A DNA stretch of 64,000 nt from Oenococcus kitaharae (GCF_025758695.1 NZ_JANJQP010000003.1:310001-374000); one strand, 5' to 3'; positions 14,394 to 23,144 are shown, numbered from the stretch's first letter. Notes: a model not told the origin generated them from the letters alone. A program made the numbers and translations.

Positions 14394-14522
14394 ATTTTCC
14401 TCATTTCTTGTAAGAACTAATTGCTTTCGCTGCTTACATGTAATAATATAAACCATAAGGGCAATAAAAAGAGTAATATAGATTAAACACATTAAATTAA
14501 AACAGTTTAGTTGAGGCAGTTT

Positions 14523-15407
14523 ATGAAGAACTTAAAAATAGACAAGAAAATAGTGAGCCAACGTATTCACGATCTCAGAACAAAGCTGGGTTTAACTCAA
14601 AAAGATGTTGCAGACACCTTAGGCTATTCGACTATGGCAATTAGTAAGTATGAAAGTGGAAAATCAAACTTGTCTGATGAATCGGCTACCGCTCTGGCTA
14701 AAGTGTTGAAAGTTTCTGTTTTCGAATTGCTTTATGGTGATATTGCTAAATATACTAAACAAGCTATTGAAAATATTGAATTTAAGTCCTCGATTTTGGA
14801 CGATTATGTACAGGATGATCTAACTTTTAACTATCTTTTTGGGAAAACGCAAAATGATAAATTGTTCATTCAATTAGACAAATTATTTTCCTATATCATT
14901 GATAACTACAAACCAAGGTTTGATCTTATGAAAAAGTCTTCTATGAACATGCTGATGTATAGAGAAGACGAAATATCTAGAAAAGACCATGCTAATTGGC
15001 GTCTGGCTGTAATTGAATTTACGACTACTAGTGAGTGGTTCACTTTATTGGTTCGTGATCTTAAGGCAGGGTTGTCGATACCATTTAATATCCAAGGTAG
15101 TCAAAGCATACAAGACCGTTTTCAGGATCAACTACTTTTTTCAATCAATCATCTTCTTAGCACAGATATCGATTATCAAAATCCAGATTATCGCCCTATC
15201 TACAAGCGGTTAGATTATTTAATCAATAAGACTGAATACAATGCTCAATTAGACTTACCTGAAGGTGCGGGTGGTTCAATAGGTGACTCCTCGGAAGTTG
15301 CTAATTGTTACTGGGAATTTGAAAGCGAAACACAAGCCTATTTCAAGAAATTAGATGAGATTAAAGCTAGATATCGGGCAGCAATTTCAGAGAAAGACAA
15401 CTCTTAA
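14523..15407 (+). CDS. satellite repressor, XRE HTH without S24 peptidase (Stl-like)
   Basis: This 294-residue protein has an N-terminal HTH (about 15-70: RTKLGLTQKDVADTLGYSTM, then AISKYESGKSNLS). The large C-terminal region lacks the AG cleavage site and Ser/Lys dyad of LexA/CI repressors. Island repressors such as Stl are relieved by binding a helper-phage protein and not by RecA-driven cleavage, so that mechanism is likely here. ATG 14523 has TTGAGG upstream. The TTG at 14511 used by longer readings is part of that SD. It is divergent from the Cro-like gene and lies just before the integrase. Confidence 0.8.
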   Translation: MKNLKIDKKIVSQRIHDLRTKLGLTQKDVADTLGYSTMAISKYESGKSNLSDESATALAKVLKVSVFELLYGDIAKYTKQAIENIEFKSSILDDYVQDDLTFNYLFGKTQNDKLFIQLDKLFSYIIDNYKPRFDLMKKSSMNMLMYREDEISRKDHANWRLAVIEFTTTSEWFTLLVRDLKAGLSIPFNIQGSQSIQDRFQDQLLFSINHLLSTDIDYQNPDYRPIYKRLDYLINKTEYNAQLDLPEGAGGSIGDSSEVANCYWEFESETQAYFKKLDEIKARYRAAISEKDNS

Positions 15408-15448
15408 AAACTCTCGTGACTGATGATGTGTGTACTGTCATTGAATAA

Positions 15449-16618
15449 ATGACAATGAAAATTAGAAGTAAAACCTTGAAAAATGGACTTAAGTCCTATT
15501 ATTTTAGAATCGTGTTGAATGGCAAACCAACCATGAAAAGCGGTTATATCAGCAATAAAGAGGCTGTAAACGCCTATCGGGCTTACAAAGTGGCTGAAGC
15601 GCATGGGCAGCTAGAAAGCCAGCAAGTTAAACGGGTAACCTTTAAGGAATTGGCCGATCAGTGGCTAACCATGAAAGCTAAAGAGGTCAAGCCATCCACT
15701 TACAGGAAGATTGAAGAGCGCTATAAGCTGCATATTGAACCGTACTTCAAAGGTATCTATTTAGATGAACTCACGCCGATCAAAGCACAAAAGTTTGTTA
15801 ATGGCCTTGCAGCTAAGCTAGTTGGCTACACCGACTCTTTAGATATTGTGAATCAAGTCTATAAAAAGGCTGTACAGTACGGTTATGTTAAAGACAATCC
15901 CTTTGCTAATGTGGATAAACCGAGAGCTAAAAAAGCACCATTTAGTGCCTCTGTGAAGTTCTATGATGTCGAACAACTCAGACGGTTTCTAAACAGTGCT
16001 TATCAGCTATATTCCAAGGACCATTATAGCCGATACTTGTTTTTCAGGCTATTAGCCTTTACAGGGATGAGAAAAGGCGAAGCGTTAGCTTTGAACTGGG
16101 ATGATGTTGATTTCAGCAATAAAACGCTGTCGATCTCTAAGACGGTTGTCACGGTTGAGAGTGGCGAAGTTATTTCTGATGAGCCTAAAACCAAAGCCAG
16201 CAACCGCTTGATGACGTTGGACGATGAGACCGTGTCAGCGTTGGCTGAATGGAAGCTCAGGCAGCATGATCTGTATAAAGCACTAGGCTACTCGGCATCC
16301 CCGTGCAGCTACGTTTTTAATAGCGAGGTCAATTCATTTATTAGTTTGAGCCGTCCTAGAGCGTGGGCGAGAGCGATAGCTAAGGCGGCTGACCTACCAC
16401 CAATCATTATCCATGGCTTTCGGCATACTTATGCCACGTTAGCTGTCCAATCGGGGATGGATATTAAACAGCTCCAGTACCAGCTTGGTCATAACGATGT
16501 GCATACAACTTTGCAGATATACGCTGAAGTAACCAAGAAACAGAAAACAGAAACAGCGAAGATTTTTGCTAATTTCGTCAACGAAAGTAATATTAAAAGT
16601 AATACCGCAAAGCCCTGA
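15449..16618 (+). CDS. int: tyrosine recombinase, satellite integrase
   Basis: This 389-residue phage-type integrase has an N-terminal AP2-like arm-binding segment (about 1-60) and a SAM-like core-binding domain (about 65-150). The catalytic domain carries Arg in FTGMRKGEALAL, HGFRHTYATL (HxxR), the His of LGHNDVHTTLQIY and the nucleophile Tyr in the same block. It ends 40 bp before attR, as expected for the enzyme that inserted the element into tRNA-Ser. No clear SD precedes ATG 15449. ATG 15455 is equally possible. Confidence 0.96.
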   Translation: MTMKIRSKTLKNGLKSYYFRIVLNGKPTMKSGYISNKEAVNAYRAYKVAEAHGQLESQQVKRVTFKELADQWLTMKAKEVKPSTYRKIEERYKLHIEPYFKGIYLDELTPIKAQKFVNGLAAKLVGYTDSLDIVNQVYKKAVQYGYVKDNPFANVDKPRAKKAPFSASVKFYDVEQLRRFLNSAYQLYSKDHYSRYLFFRLLAFTGMRKGEALALNWDDVDFSNKTLSISKTVVTVESGEVISDEPKTKASNRLMTLDDETVSALAEWKLRQHDLYKALGYSASPCSYVFNSEVNSFISLSRPRAWARAIAKAADLPPIIIHGFRHTYATLAVQSGMDIKQLQYQLGHNDVHTTLQIYAEVTKKQKTETAKIFANFVNESNIKSNTAKP

Positions 16619-16657
16619 ATTTCTAAAGCCTTGTGACACAAGGGATAGAGCGTTTAT

Positions 16658-16691
16658 AGTTCGAATCTCTCTCCATCCATATTGATATGTT
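16658..16691. repeat. attR, second copy of the 34-bp repeat
   Basis: The sequence duplicates the tRNA-Ser T arm and acceptor 3' half plus ten downstream bases. It follows the integrase stop by 40 bp. It is a tRNA remnant without the 5' half. Confidence 0.88.
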
Positions 16692-16730
16692 GACAAGGCA
16701 CTTTAACCGTACGGTTGAGCGCTTTTATTT

Positions 16731-16919
16731 TTACTGATTGACATTCAAAGTTCCGTTTACTACTTTGCCTTGTTTTTGCAACTGTTGAAGTCGGTCATAT
16801 ATAAATTTGCTTAGTACTATGGCAACCTTCATTACACACAGTTCAACCTCTGTCTTTTTGTTGGCTAAACGTTTTATGTTGATCTGACCGTAATCAGCAT
16901 CAACTCGAGTTATGAGATT
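16731..16919 (-). pseudogene. possible gene remnant (62 codons, no start) beside attR
   Basis: The minus strand holds an open frame between stops reading NLITRVDADYGQINIKRLAN, then KKTEVELCVMKVAIVLSKF, ending in TLNVNQ. Its composition looks protein-like, but there is no start codon with a ribosome site and no family I know. It may be the decayed tail of a host or older element gene. The rest of the 413-bp space 16619-17034 holds attR, a palindrome AACCGTACGGTT near 16705 (probably the displaced tRNA terminator) and the next terminator. Confidence 0.3.
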
Positions 16920-16976
16920 TCAATGTGATATATCTGGAATCTGATAGTTAAATTTAAAATTGGCTCCTTTGAGGAT

Positions 16977-17021
16977 ATACAAAAACGATCTGCCTTGTGA
17001 TCCCAGTGCCCAGGTAGATCG
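16977..17021 (-). terminator. terminator of the NmrA-like/SnoaL-like operon
   Basis: On the minus strand an 11-bp stem (17021-17011 with 16994-16984, one G-U pair) is followed by TTTTTG. Confidence 0.8.
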
Positions 17022-17034
17022 TCTTTGCCAGTAT

Positions 17035-17655
17035 CTAGTTTTCGGATATTGTCATCATGCTATTGATAAATTTAGGTGATTTAATTTCGTTAACTAGTGC
17101 AGTTGTATAATCCTGATAGCCGATAATTGATTCGCTATTTTGGTTTGTTAGCACAACATCGGTTCCGAGTGAATAGTCATCCGTTTCTGGACGGGAATAC
17201 TCAAAATTGACAGCTGGAGCAAAAAAGGTCCATGGGAATTGGGCATTTTCTTTGAGATATCGATAGGCTTTTTCAAAATTAATTGAAGGTGTCCTCATAA
17301 ATCCTAAATTATCGTAGATTTTGCCGGTCCTCGAGTCGTCCGTATATAAATGGCCAGCAGAGCCCACTACTAATAATCTAGTCTGAGATCCATTTAATAT
17401 CGAGACCAGATGCTGAGCTACGTCAATATGCTTTTTCTCATCACCTATGGGAAAACCGATTGCATTGATGAGGATATCTAAATCGGATACATCCTTTTTT
17501 GAAATATCGAAAATATCCCGCTTCTGATAGGGCACATTTTTTACTAATTTCTTAGGGTGCCGAACAAAAGCCGTGACATCCATACCTGCTTGTAAACATT
17601 TGTCGGTGATGAGACTACCAGACTTGCCGCTTGCAGCAATAATTCCAACTTTCAT
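17035..17655 (-). CDS. NmrA-like NAD(P)-binding reductase
   Basis: This 206-residue Rossmann protein has the nucleotide motif GIIAASGKSGS at the N-terminus, the DIFDISK acidic strand, and the LINAIGFP and VVGSAGHLY strands of the extended short-chain/NmrA group. Ala replaces the usual Gly in the first glycine position (AASGKSG), a common variant. The catalytic YxxxK is not evident, so it may be a redox sensor or an atypical reductase. It sits downstream of a SnoaL-like gene, with both read away from the MerR regulator, which probably controls them. Confidence 0.85.
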   Translation of the reverse strand: MKVGIIAASGKSGSLITDKCLQAGMDVTAFVRHPKKLVKNVPYQKRDIFDISKKDVSDLDILINAIGFPIGDEKKHIDVAQHLVSILNGSQTRLLVVGSAGHLYTDDSRTGKIYDNLGFMRTPSINFEKAYRYLKENAQFPWTFFAPAVNFEYSRPETDDYSLGTDVVLTNQNSESIIGYQDYTTALVNEIKSPKFINSMMTISEN

Positions 17656-17690
17656 GAATTGCCTCTTTCTTTTTCATTTCTCTTAGCAAG

Positions 17691-18122
17691 TTACTTTAAA
17701 CTTCTATTTTCAATAAAATCAATGTGTAAATCACGTTCTTTAAACAGCCAGCGATTATCTTTTTTTATCAAGGTGTCCTCATATCGGATATACATGACCA
17801 TTAGACTCTTTGCGTCTTTTCCCTCGTTTTTAATATGATGCGCAATTGTGTAAACGTAAGCCTTGGCCTCATTTTCGTTTTTGATTGTGATTTTCTTTTG
17901 GCCGATAAAATGGAAGGTTTTTTCGTATTGGTTTAGTCCCGAAAAACCATCTAGTAAAGCTTGGGATCCTGAAATAATTTGCGGGTCATTCGGTTTTCCA
18001 GGGAAATAAACAGCTGTTTTTGCATCATCAGTAAATAAAGCCAACTGGGAATCAGCCTGTCTGGTGTCGGCAAAAGTTGCGTAATCATCAATTAAATTTT
18101 CTATTTCTTGAGTATCGTTCAT
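17691..18122 (-). CDS. SnoaL/NTF2-like protein
   Basis: This 143-residue single-domain protein has the cone-like NTF2 fold pattern: an N-terminal helix IENLIDDYATFADTRQ, the strand LFTDDAKTAVYFPG and a C-terminal strand RWLFKERDLHIDFIENR. Members act as small-molecule isomerases, hydrolases or binding proteins. It is the first gene of the operon divergent from the MerR gene, a grouping often found in lactobacilli for stress or electrophile responses. The substrate is unknown. Confidence 0.85.
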   Translation of the reverse strand: MNDTQEIENLIDDYATFADTRQADSQLALFTDDAKTAVYFPGKPNDPQIISGSQALLDGFSGLNQYEKTFHFIGQKKITIKNENEAKAYVYTIAHHIKNEGKDAKSLMVMYIRYEDTLIKKDNRWLFKERDLHIDFIENRSLK

Positions 18123-18187
18123 AGCCAGTGCCTCTTAAGATTTTGATTTCTAAAATTTATTATCATTTTCCAAATGACAAATTGATG

Positions 18188-18210
18188 CTAGCATGCTAGA
18201 GTTGGTCTAG
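18188..18210. promoter_or_regulatory. MerR-type operator between divergent operons
   Basis: Two overlapping palindromes, CTAGCATGCTAG (18188-18199) and CTAGA-GTTGG-TCTAG (18196-18210), lie between the SnoaL-like gene and the MerR gene. The second resembles operators of NmlR/AdhR-type MerR proteins. Confidence 0.6.
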
Positions 18211-18230
18211 TGCAAGAGAAAAAAGAGATC

Positions 18231-18614
18231 ATGACTAGTAAAGTTGAAAAAAATAGATATATTGGAGACGTATCAGCAGAATTCGGGCTTAGTATTTATG
18301 CTCTACGATATTATGAAAAAATCGGTTTATTAAACGTTCCTAGAGATGAGAACGGCATCCGTTTATTTGATGCTGATAATCTAGCGCGTGTGGATGCGAT
18401 TGTGCACTATCGGCGAGCTGGTTTAACAATTAAACAAATTCAACATATTTTTGTGACTCCCGATCAGGATGAACAGCATCTACAAATTCTTTTCAAAGCC
18501 AAGCGGGATCTGAATCAGAAGATATCTGATTTGATGGAGACAATGAAATATTTGAATTTCAAAATAGATTATCATCAAACACATTTAAATGAAAAAGAAA
18601 GCCACACGCGATAA
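18231..18614 (+). CDS. MerR-family transcriptional regulator
   Basis: In this 127-residue regulator a winged HTH occupies residues about 12-75 (YIGDVSAEFGLSIYALRYYE, then KIGLLNVPRDENGIRLF). A dimerising coiled coil follows. No conserved Cys for metal or thiol sensing is present, so the effector is unknown. ATG 18231 is preferred to GTG 18210, because the latter lies in the operator and the former has AAAAGAG upstream. It is probably autoregulated and controls the divergent reductase operon. Confidence 0.9.
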   Translation: MTSKVEKNRYIGDVSAEFGLSIYALRYYEKIGLLNVPRDENGIRLFDADNLARVDAIVHYRRAGLTIKQIQHIFVTPDQDEQHLQILFKAKRDLNQKISDLMETMKYLNFKIDYHQTHLNEKESHTR

Positions 18615-18770
18615 GCGATATAGGCCAGTTTCGATTTGTTGCTTACTCTTTGGGCGCTAGTTTATCAATGTAACGCTTGCTTTATTGATCGTATTCCTTG
18701 TTTATTCACTTAGGTGGCAGCGTCTCTTGATTGCTTGAATCAAAACGCTTATAAATAAAAGAAAGAAGGC

Positions 18771-18995
18771 ATGATGAAAAATCCCAAAACGAGACGTCAA
18801 CTCTATATTGCGGCCGATTCTGTTTGTGCCGTAGCTTTTTTCTATATGCTGATCATGGGAACTGTGACTTTTGTAAGAGCTTATATGCATGGACATAGCG
18901 TGGCTTTGTCAGCGATTTACGTGATTGCTGCTTTGCTGGCACTTTATTGGACAGCTAAAAATTTAAAACGGGATTTCAAAATGAATCACCATTAA
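18771..18995 (+). CDS. small two-helix membrane protein
   Basis: This 74-residue protein has two hydrophobic helices (about 18-35 and 45-62), a basic N-terminus and a Lys/His-rich tail. GAAGG lies before the ATGATG start, and either ATG could be used. No family is recognised. It lies alone between the MerR gene and prfB. Confidence 0.6.
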   Translation: MMKNPKTRRQLYIAADSVCAVAFFYMLIMGTVTFVRAYMHGHSVALSAIYVIAALLALYWTAKNLKRDFKMNHH

Positions 18996-19119
18996 ATTCT
19001 GCAATTATCCCGAGGAAAGCATGTATTCTATTGGCATCGCCTTCAATGATTGTTAAAGTTAAAATATGGCTATACCGTTGGTAACGAGGAGAAGCTAGAC
19101 GCTTGTATAAGGAGAAATA

Positions 19120-20239
19120 ATGGAATTAGCAGAAGCAAAAAAGAGTATTGGGAATATGCAAAGCCGGATTGACGGTTTTAGGGGGTCTCTTTGACCTTGA
19201 TGCCTTAGATGCATCAATTGCAGATAATGAAGATAAAATGAGCCAGCCGGATTTTTGGAATGATAACGAAGCCGCTCAAAAAGTTATTGATGAAACAAAC
19301 GTTTTAAAGGATAGACGCGACTCTTTTCTCAGTTTAGATAAACAAGTCCAGGATTTGACAGCATTGATCGAATTGCTATCCGAAGAGGATGATCCGGAAA
19401 TGCATGCTGAACTGGAAAATGGTATTGAAAAAACAGAAAAAGATTTACAGGCATACAATCTTCAACAGTTGCTAACCGGTAAGTATGATGCCAATAATGC
19501 GATTTTGGAAATTCATCCCGGCGAAGGCGGTACTGAATCTGCAGACTGGGCAGGCAATCTCTATCGCATGTATACGCGTTGGGCACAATCACATGATTTT
19601 AAAGTGGAAGTAACTGATTACCAGTCTGGTGATGTAGCCGGTCTCGCTTCAGCAACTTTGCGAATTATTGGTCATAATGCATATGGTTTTTTGCGCAGTG
19701 AAAAAGGCGTTCATCGTTTTGTGAGAATCAGTCCTTTTGACTCTGCTGGCCGCCGGCACACTTCTTTTGTGTCGATTGATGTCATGCCGGAATTAGATGA
19801 CGATGAGATTGAAATTGAAATTCGTCCCCAGGACATTAAAATGGATGTTTACCGTTCAGGCGGAGCCGGTGGGCAGAACGTCAATAAAGTTTCCACTGCC
19901 GTACGACTCACTCATCTGCCGACCGGTATTGTGGTCGCTTCTCAAGTAGAGCGTACACAATATGGCAACCGTGATATTGCAATGAAAATGCTGAAAGCCA
20001 AACTCTACGAGATAGAGGAACAGAAACGTGCTGAAGAACATGCGAAAATTTCTGGCACGAAGTTAGAGGTCGCTTGGGGATCACAAATCCGTTCGTACGT
20101 TTTTCAACCTTACCGCATGGTTAAGGATTTACGATCAGGTTATGAAACAGGTGATACTGACGGCGTCATGGATGGGAATTTAGATCCGTTCATAAACGCC
20201 TATTTGCAATGGCAATTAGCCGAAAAAAATCCTGACTAG
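19120..20239 (+). CDS. prfB: peptide chain release factor 2, with programmed +1 frameshift
   Basis: Codons 1-24 are read from ATG 19120 (SD AAGGAG) to an in-frame TGA at 19192-19194. Translation continues in the +1 frame from GAC at 19193, for 372 residues in total. The shift site AGGGGG TCT CTT TGA C is the classic autoregulatory signal: scarce RF2 makes the ribosome slip past UGA. The stop-codon reading tripeptide SPF (RISPFDSAG) and the catalytic GGQ ([11 protein letters not shown]) are present. The product releases peptides at UGA and UAA. Annotated boundaries should join 19120-19191 with 19193-20239. Confidence 0.97.
19182..19195 (+). promoter_or_regulatory. programmed +1 frameshift signal of prfB
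   Basis: Internal SD-like GGGGG lies 3 nt before CTT TGA C. The TGA is at 19192-19194. Confidence 0.95.
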
Positions 20240-20284
20240 TTTGCATCTCTGAAACATATGAGACCCTATTTTGTGGTATCTTTT

Positions 20285-20312
20285 ATGTGCGGAGGCATTC
20301 GTTCCCGCACAT
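20285..20312. other. hairpin in the phosphate operon 5' region
   Basis: ATGTGCGG (20285-20292) pairs perfectly with CCGCACAT (20305-20312). There is no T-run after it, so it is not a plain terminator for prfB on either strand. A 5' UTR element or protein site is possible. Confidence 0.45.
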
Positions 20313-20352
20313 GAAAACTGAATATTAATAAGACACAAGGAGTTTCATAATT

Positions 20353-21243
20353 ATGAGGAAATGGTTATTGAGTTTACTTGCGTTGGTTGCTATTAGCGGT
20401 GCGTCATTGACGAGCGTTAATCATGGTACAAGCGCCTTCGCAGCTTCTAAGTCAAAGTTGACTGGAAAGGTCTTAGCTGTTGGTTCAACAGCGCTTCAAC
20501 CCCTTGCCGAGCAGATCGGCGAGCGCTTTTCAAGTGCACATCCTGCAGTACAGGTTACCGTGCAAGGTGGTGGATCCGGTGCTGGCTTGACACAAGTTCA
20601 AGCTGGTTCGGTCCAAGTAGGTAATTCTGATGTTTTTGCTGAAGAAAAGGATGGTATTGATGCCAGTGTTTTAGTTGACCACAAAGTCGCAGTTGTTGGA
20701 ATTGCACCAGTGGTTAACTCAGATGTAAGTGTTCGAAGTCTGACGAAGAGTCAATTAAAAGATATTTTTACAGGAAAAGTTACAAATTGGAATCAGGTTG
20801 GTGGAAAAGACGAGAAGATTGTCCTGATTAACCGAGCAGCTGGTTCTGGTACGAGAGCTGTTTTTGAAAAAGCTGTGCTGGGAGATGCCACTGCAGCAAC
20901 GGCTCAGGAACAAGATTCTAATGGTACGGTTCAAAAAATAATTTCAACAACACCAGGTTCTATCTCATATTTAGCTTTTGGCTACATTAAGGGACAGACT
21001 GGTCTTAGGGCTTTGAAATTAAAGAAAATTGCGCCAACAGCTAAAAATGTGCGCACGAATAAGTGGCCAATCTGGGGATATGAGCATATGTATACCCGGG
21101 GCAAAGCCAAGGGTGCTACAAAAGCCTTTATCAGTTATTTTCATAAAAAAAGTGTCAAAGGCATCATTCGTCGATTAGGTTATATTCCGCTTTCTGAAAT
21201 GAAAGTGACTAAAGACGCAGATGGTGTGGTAACAACTAAGTAA
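20353..21243 (+). CDS. pstS: phosphate-binding protein PstS (copy 1), secreted
   Basis: This is a 296-residue periplasmic-type binding protein for the PstSCAB importer. A signal peptide (about 1-31) ends in SAFA-ASK and has no lipobox Cys, so the protein would be released or held by other means. Phosphate-site motifs follow: VGSTALQPLAE, GGGSGAGLTQV, GNSDVFAEE and NRAAGSGTRAVFE. AAGGAG precedes ATG 20353. The next gene is a diverged copy, and the pair heads a seven-gene uptake operon. Confidence 0.94.
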   Translation: MRKWLLSLLALVAISGASLTSVNHGTSAFAASKSKLTGKVLAVGSTALQPLAEQIGERFSSAHPAVQVTVQGGGSGAGLTQVQAGSVQVGNSDVFAEEKDGIDASVLVDHKVAVVGIAPVVNSDVSVRSLTKSQLKDIFTGKVTNWNQVGGKDEKIVLINRAAGSGTRAVFEKAVLGDATAATAQEQDSNGTVQKIISTTPGSISYLAFGYIKGQTGLRALKLKKIAPTAKNVRTNKWPIWGYEHMYTRGKAKGATKAFISYFHKKSVKGIIRRLGYIPLSEMKVTKDADGVVTTK

Positions 21244-21278
21244 CAATTATCCGGGGGCTGGCCCCGGACTACATAACT

Positions 21279-22181
21279 ATGACTAGAAAAAAACTTTTGA
21301 CAAGAATCGGTATCATCGCAATCGTTGTTTTAGCACTATATTACGGGTCGACCCACCGCGGCCTGACCAGTAATTCTGCTGTCTCGCCTAATGCGACGAC
21401 TAAAAATATCTTGATCGTAGGCTCAACGGCGCTGCAGCCTTTAGCAGAACGCGCCGGTGCCGAATATGAAAAAGCCAATCGCAACACCCAAATTACTGTT
21501 CAAGGTGGTGGATCCGGTGCTGGCTTGACACAGGTAGCAGCAGGTTCTGTGCAAATAGGCAATTCCGATATTTTCGCGGAAAATAGTGACGGAATTGATA
21601 CCAGCAAGATCGTTGGCCATAAAGTTGCTGTGGTGGGCATAGCCCCAGTGGTCAATAAAGGCGTGGGCCTTAAGAATTTAACATCAACTCAGTTGCAGGA
21701 TATTTTTACAGGCCGCGTGACAAACTGGAAACAGCTTGGGGGCCCAAATCTCACGATTACAGTGGTCAATCGTTCGGCTGGTTCGGGAACGAGATCGGTT
21801 TTTGAAGGAGCGGTGTTAGCCGGACAAGCTGCCACCAAAGCACAGGAACAAGACTCGAACGGCACGGTACAAAAGATTGTTTCTGCGACTCCGGGCGCTA
21901 TTTCGTACCTAAGTTTCAGCTATATGTCTGCTCAGAATATACAAGCTTTGGATATCAACGGTGTTAGTCCGACCAGAAGCAATGTCGAAACTAATAGATG
22001 GCGAATTTGGGGTTATGAGTTTATGTATACACATGGCAAAGCACAAGGTGAGACTCGCCGTTTTATTACATTTTTCCAATCCAAAAGAATTCAGCAGGGC
22101 ATTGTACAGCAGCTCGGTTACATTCCGCTAGCTGGCATGAAGGTTGATAAAAATGCGCAAGGAAAGGTTTCGGACAGATAA
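21279..22181 (+). CDS. pstS: phosphate-binding protein PstS (copy 2), membrane-anchored
   Basis: This 300-residue paralogue of the preceding gene has all phosphate-contact motifs conserved (VGSTALQPLAE, GGGSGAGLTQV, NRSAGSGTRSVFE). The N-terminus MTRKKLLTRIGIIAIVVLALYY is a single hydrophobic helix without a clear cleavage site or lipobox, so it may stay as a membrane anchor. Two copies may differ in affinity or in location. It lies 35 bp after copy 1. Confidence 0.93.
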   Translation: MTRKKLLTRIGIIAIVVLALYYGSTHRGLTSNSAVSPNATTKNILIVGSTALQPLAERAGAEYEKANRNTQITVQGGGSGAGLTQVAAGSVQIGNSDIFAENSDGIDTSKIVGHKVAVVGIAPVVNKGVGLKNLTSTQLQDIFTGRVTNWKQLGGPNLTITVVNRSAGSGTRSVFEGAVLAGQAATKAQEQDSNGTVQKIVSATPGAISYLSFSYMSAQNIQALDINGVSPTRSNVETNRWRIWGYEFMYTHGKAQGETRRFITFFQSKRIQQGIVQQLGYIPLAGMKVDKNAQGKVSDR

Positions 22182-22184
22182 GCT

Positions 22185-23144
22185 ATGCCAAGAAGAAACA
22201 ACAAGAGTAATCAGGATCCAATCAGGGAATCATTATTAAGAAAGTCTATTTCAGCTAAAAAAGACAAATTTGGGAGTCGTCTGAGTCTTTCGGCACTGAC
22301 TCTCATTAGTCTTGTTGTCTTATCTATTTTCTTCTTTGTTGTCAGCCGGGGCTTGATGACGTTCACTTTAGACCATATCAACCCCTTCAGGTTTATTTTC
22401 GGCACTGTCTGGAATCCAACGGCACCTGATGCACAAGGGAACTTGCAATTTGGCGCGTTGCCGATGATTGTCGGTTCTTTTCTTGTTACTTTTCTCAGTG
22501 CACTTGTTGCCACACCATTTGCAATTGCCACTTCTTTATTTATGGTTGAACTCCAACCAACGCTAGGCAAAAAAATTATGCAACCCGTCGTTGAATTATT
22601 GGTTGGTATTCCTTCTGTTGTGTATGGCTTTATTGGCCTCACCATAGTGGTGCCATTTTTACGCAGCATTTTTGGTGGTTCTGGATTTGGTATTTTAGCA
22701 GGCACGATTGTCCTGTTTGTTATGATTCTGCCGACAATTACATCAATGACTGTTGATGCGCTAAAAAATGTTCCCAATCATTATCGGGAGTCTGCACTTG
22801 CGATCGGTGCAACACGCTGGCAGATGATTTATAAAGTCATTTTGCGGGCAGCAACACCCGGAATCCTGACGGCTATTGTATTTGGCATGGCTCGTGCGTT
22901 TGGTGAGGCATTAGCTGTGCAAATGGTTGTCGGCAACGCGGCGATTATGCCAACTGGTTTGATGAATTCTGCTTCAACGCTTACTTCTGTGCTGACTCAG
23001 GGAATCGGCAATACTGCCGACGGCTCTGTGCAAAACGATGTTTTATGGACTTTAGCGATGCTGCTATTGATCATGTCTCTTATCTTTAACCTGGTTATTC
23101 GGATGATTGGAAAAAGGACAAATATTTCTCGAGGAGCGAAATAA
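22185..23144 (+). CDS. pstC: phosphate ABC transporter permease PstC
   Basis: This 319-residue permease has about six membrane helices and a long N-terminal cytoplasmic segment. The EAA-like loop YRESALAIGATRWQMIYKVI contacts PstB. It pairs with PstA to form the channel. It starts 3 bp after pstS copy 2 and its stop overlaps the pstA start. Confidence 0.95.
   Translation: MPRRNNKSNQDPIRESLLRKSISAKKDKFGSRLSLSALTLISLVVLSIFFFVVSRGLMTFTLDHINPFRFIFGTVWNPTAPDAQGNLQFGALPMIVGSFLVTFLSALVATPFAIATSLFMVELQPTLGKKIMQPVVELLVGIPSVVYGFIGLTIVVPFLRSIFGGSGFGILAGTIVLFVMILPTITSMTVDALKNVPNHYRESALAIGATRWQMIYKVILRAATPGILTAIVFGMARAFGEALAVQMVVGNAAIMPTGLMNSASTLTSVLTQGIGNTADGSVQNDVLWTLAMLLLIMSLIFNLVIRMIGKRTNISRGAK

Larger units (their letters stand above)
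7207..16691. mobile_element. 9.45-kb integrated phage-satellite-like element (PICI type) in tRNA-Ser
   Basis: The element lies between two copies of a 34-bp direct repeat that includes the tRNA-Ser 3' end. Gene order resembles Gram-positive phage-inducible chromosomal islands: tyrosine integrase beside one att site, a repressor without a peptidase domain, and a divergent block of small DNA-binding proteins, a replication HTH protein and a VapE/SF3-like helicase. An origin with inverted repeats around an AT-rich tract lies just past the helicase. The other end carries accessory genes (toxin-antitoxin, two small ORFs). There are no structural, lysis or terminase genes, so any packaging would depend on a helper phage. 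Helper dependence is inference. Confidence 0.8.

Noticed and set aside
7207-16691. Insertion sequences or transposases in the island
   Set aside because: No DDE transposase or terminal inverted repeats were seen. Integration is by the tyrosine recombinase.
22211-22777. 188-codon minus-strand frame inside pstC
   Set aside because: Antisense shadow of the permease gene with no start signal and no recognisable domain.
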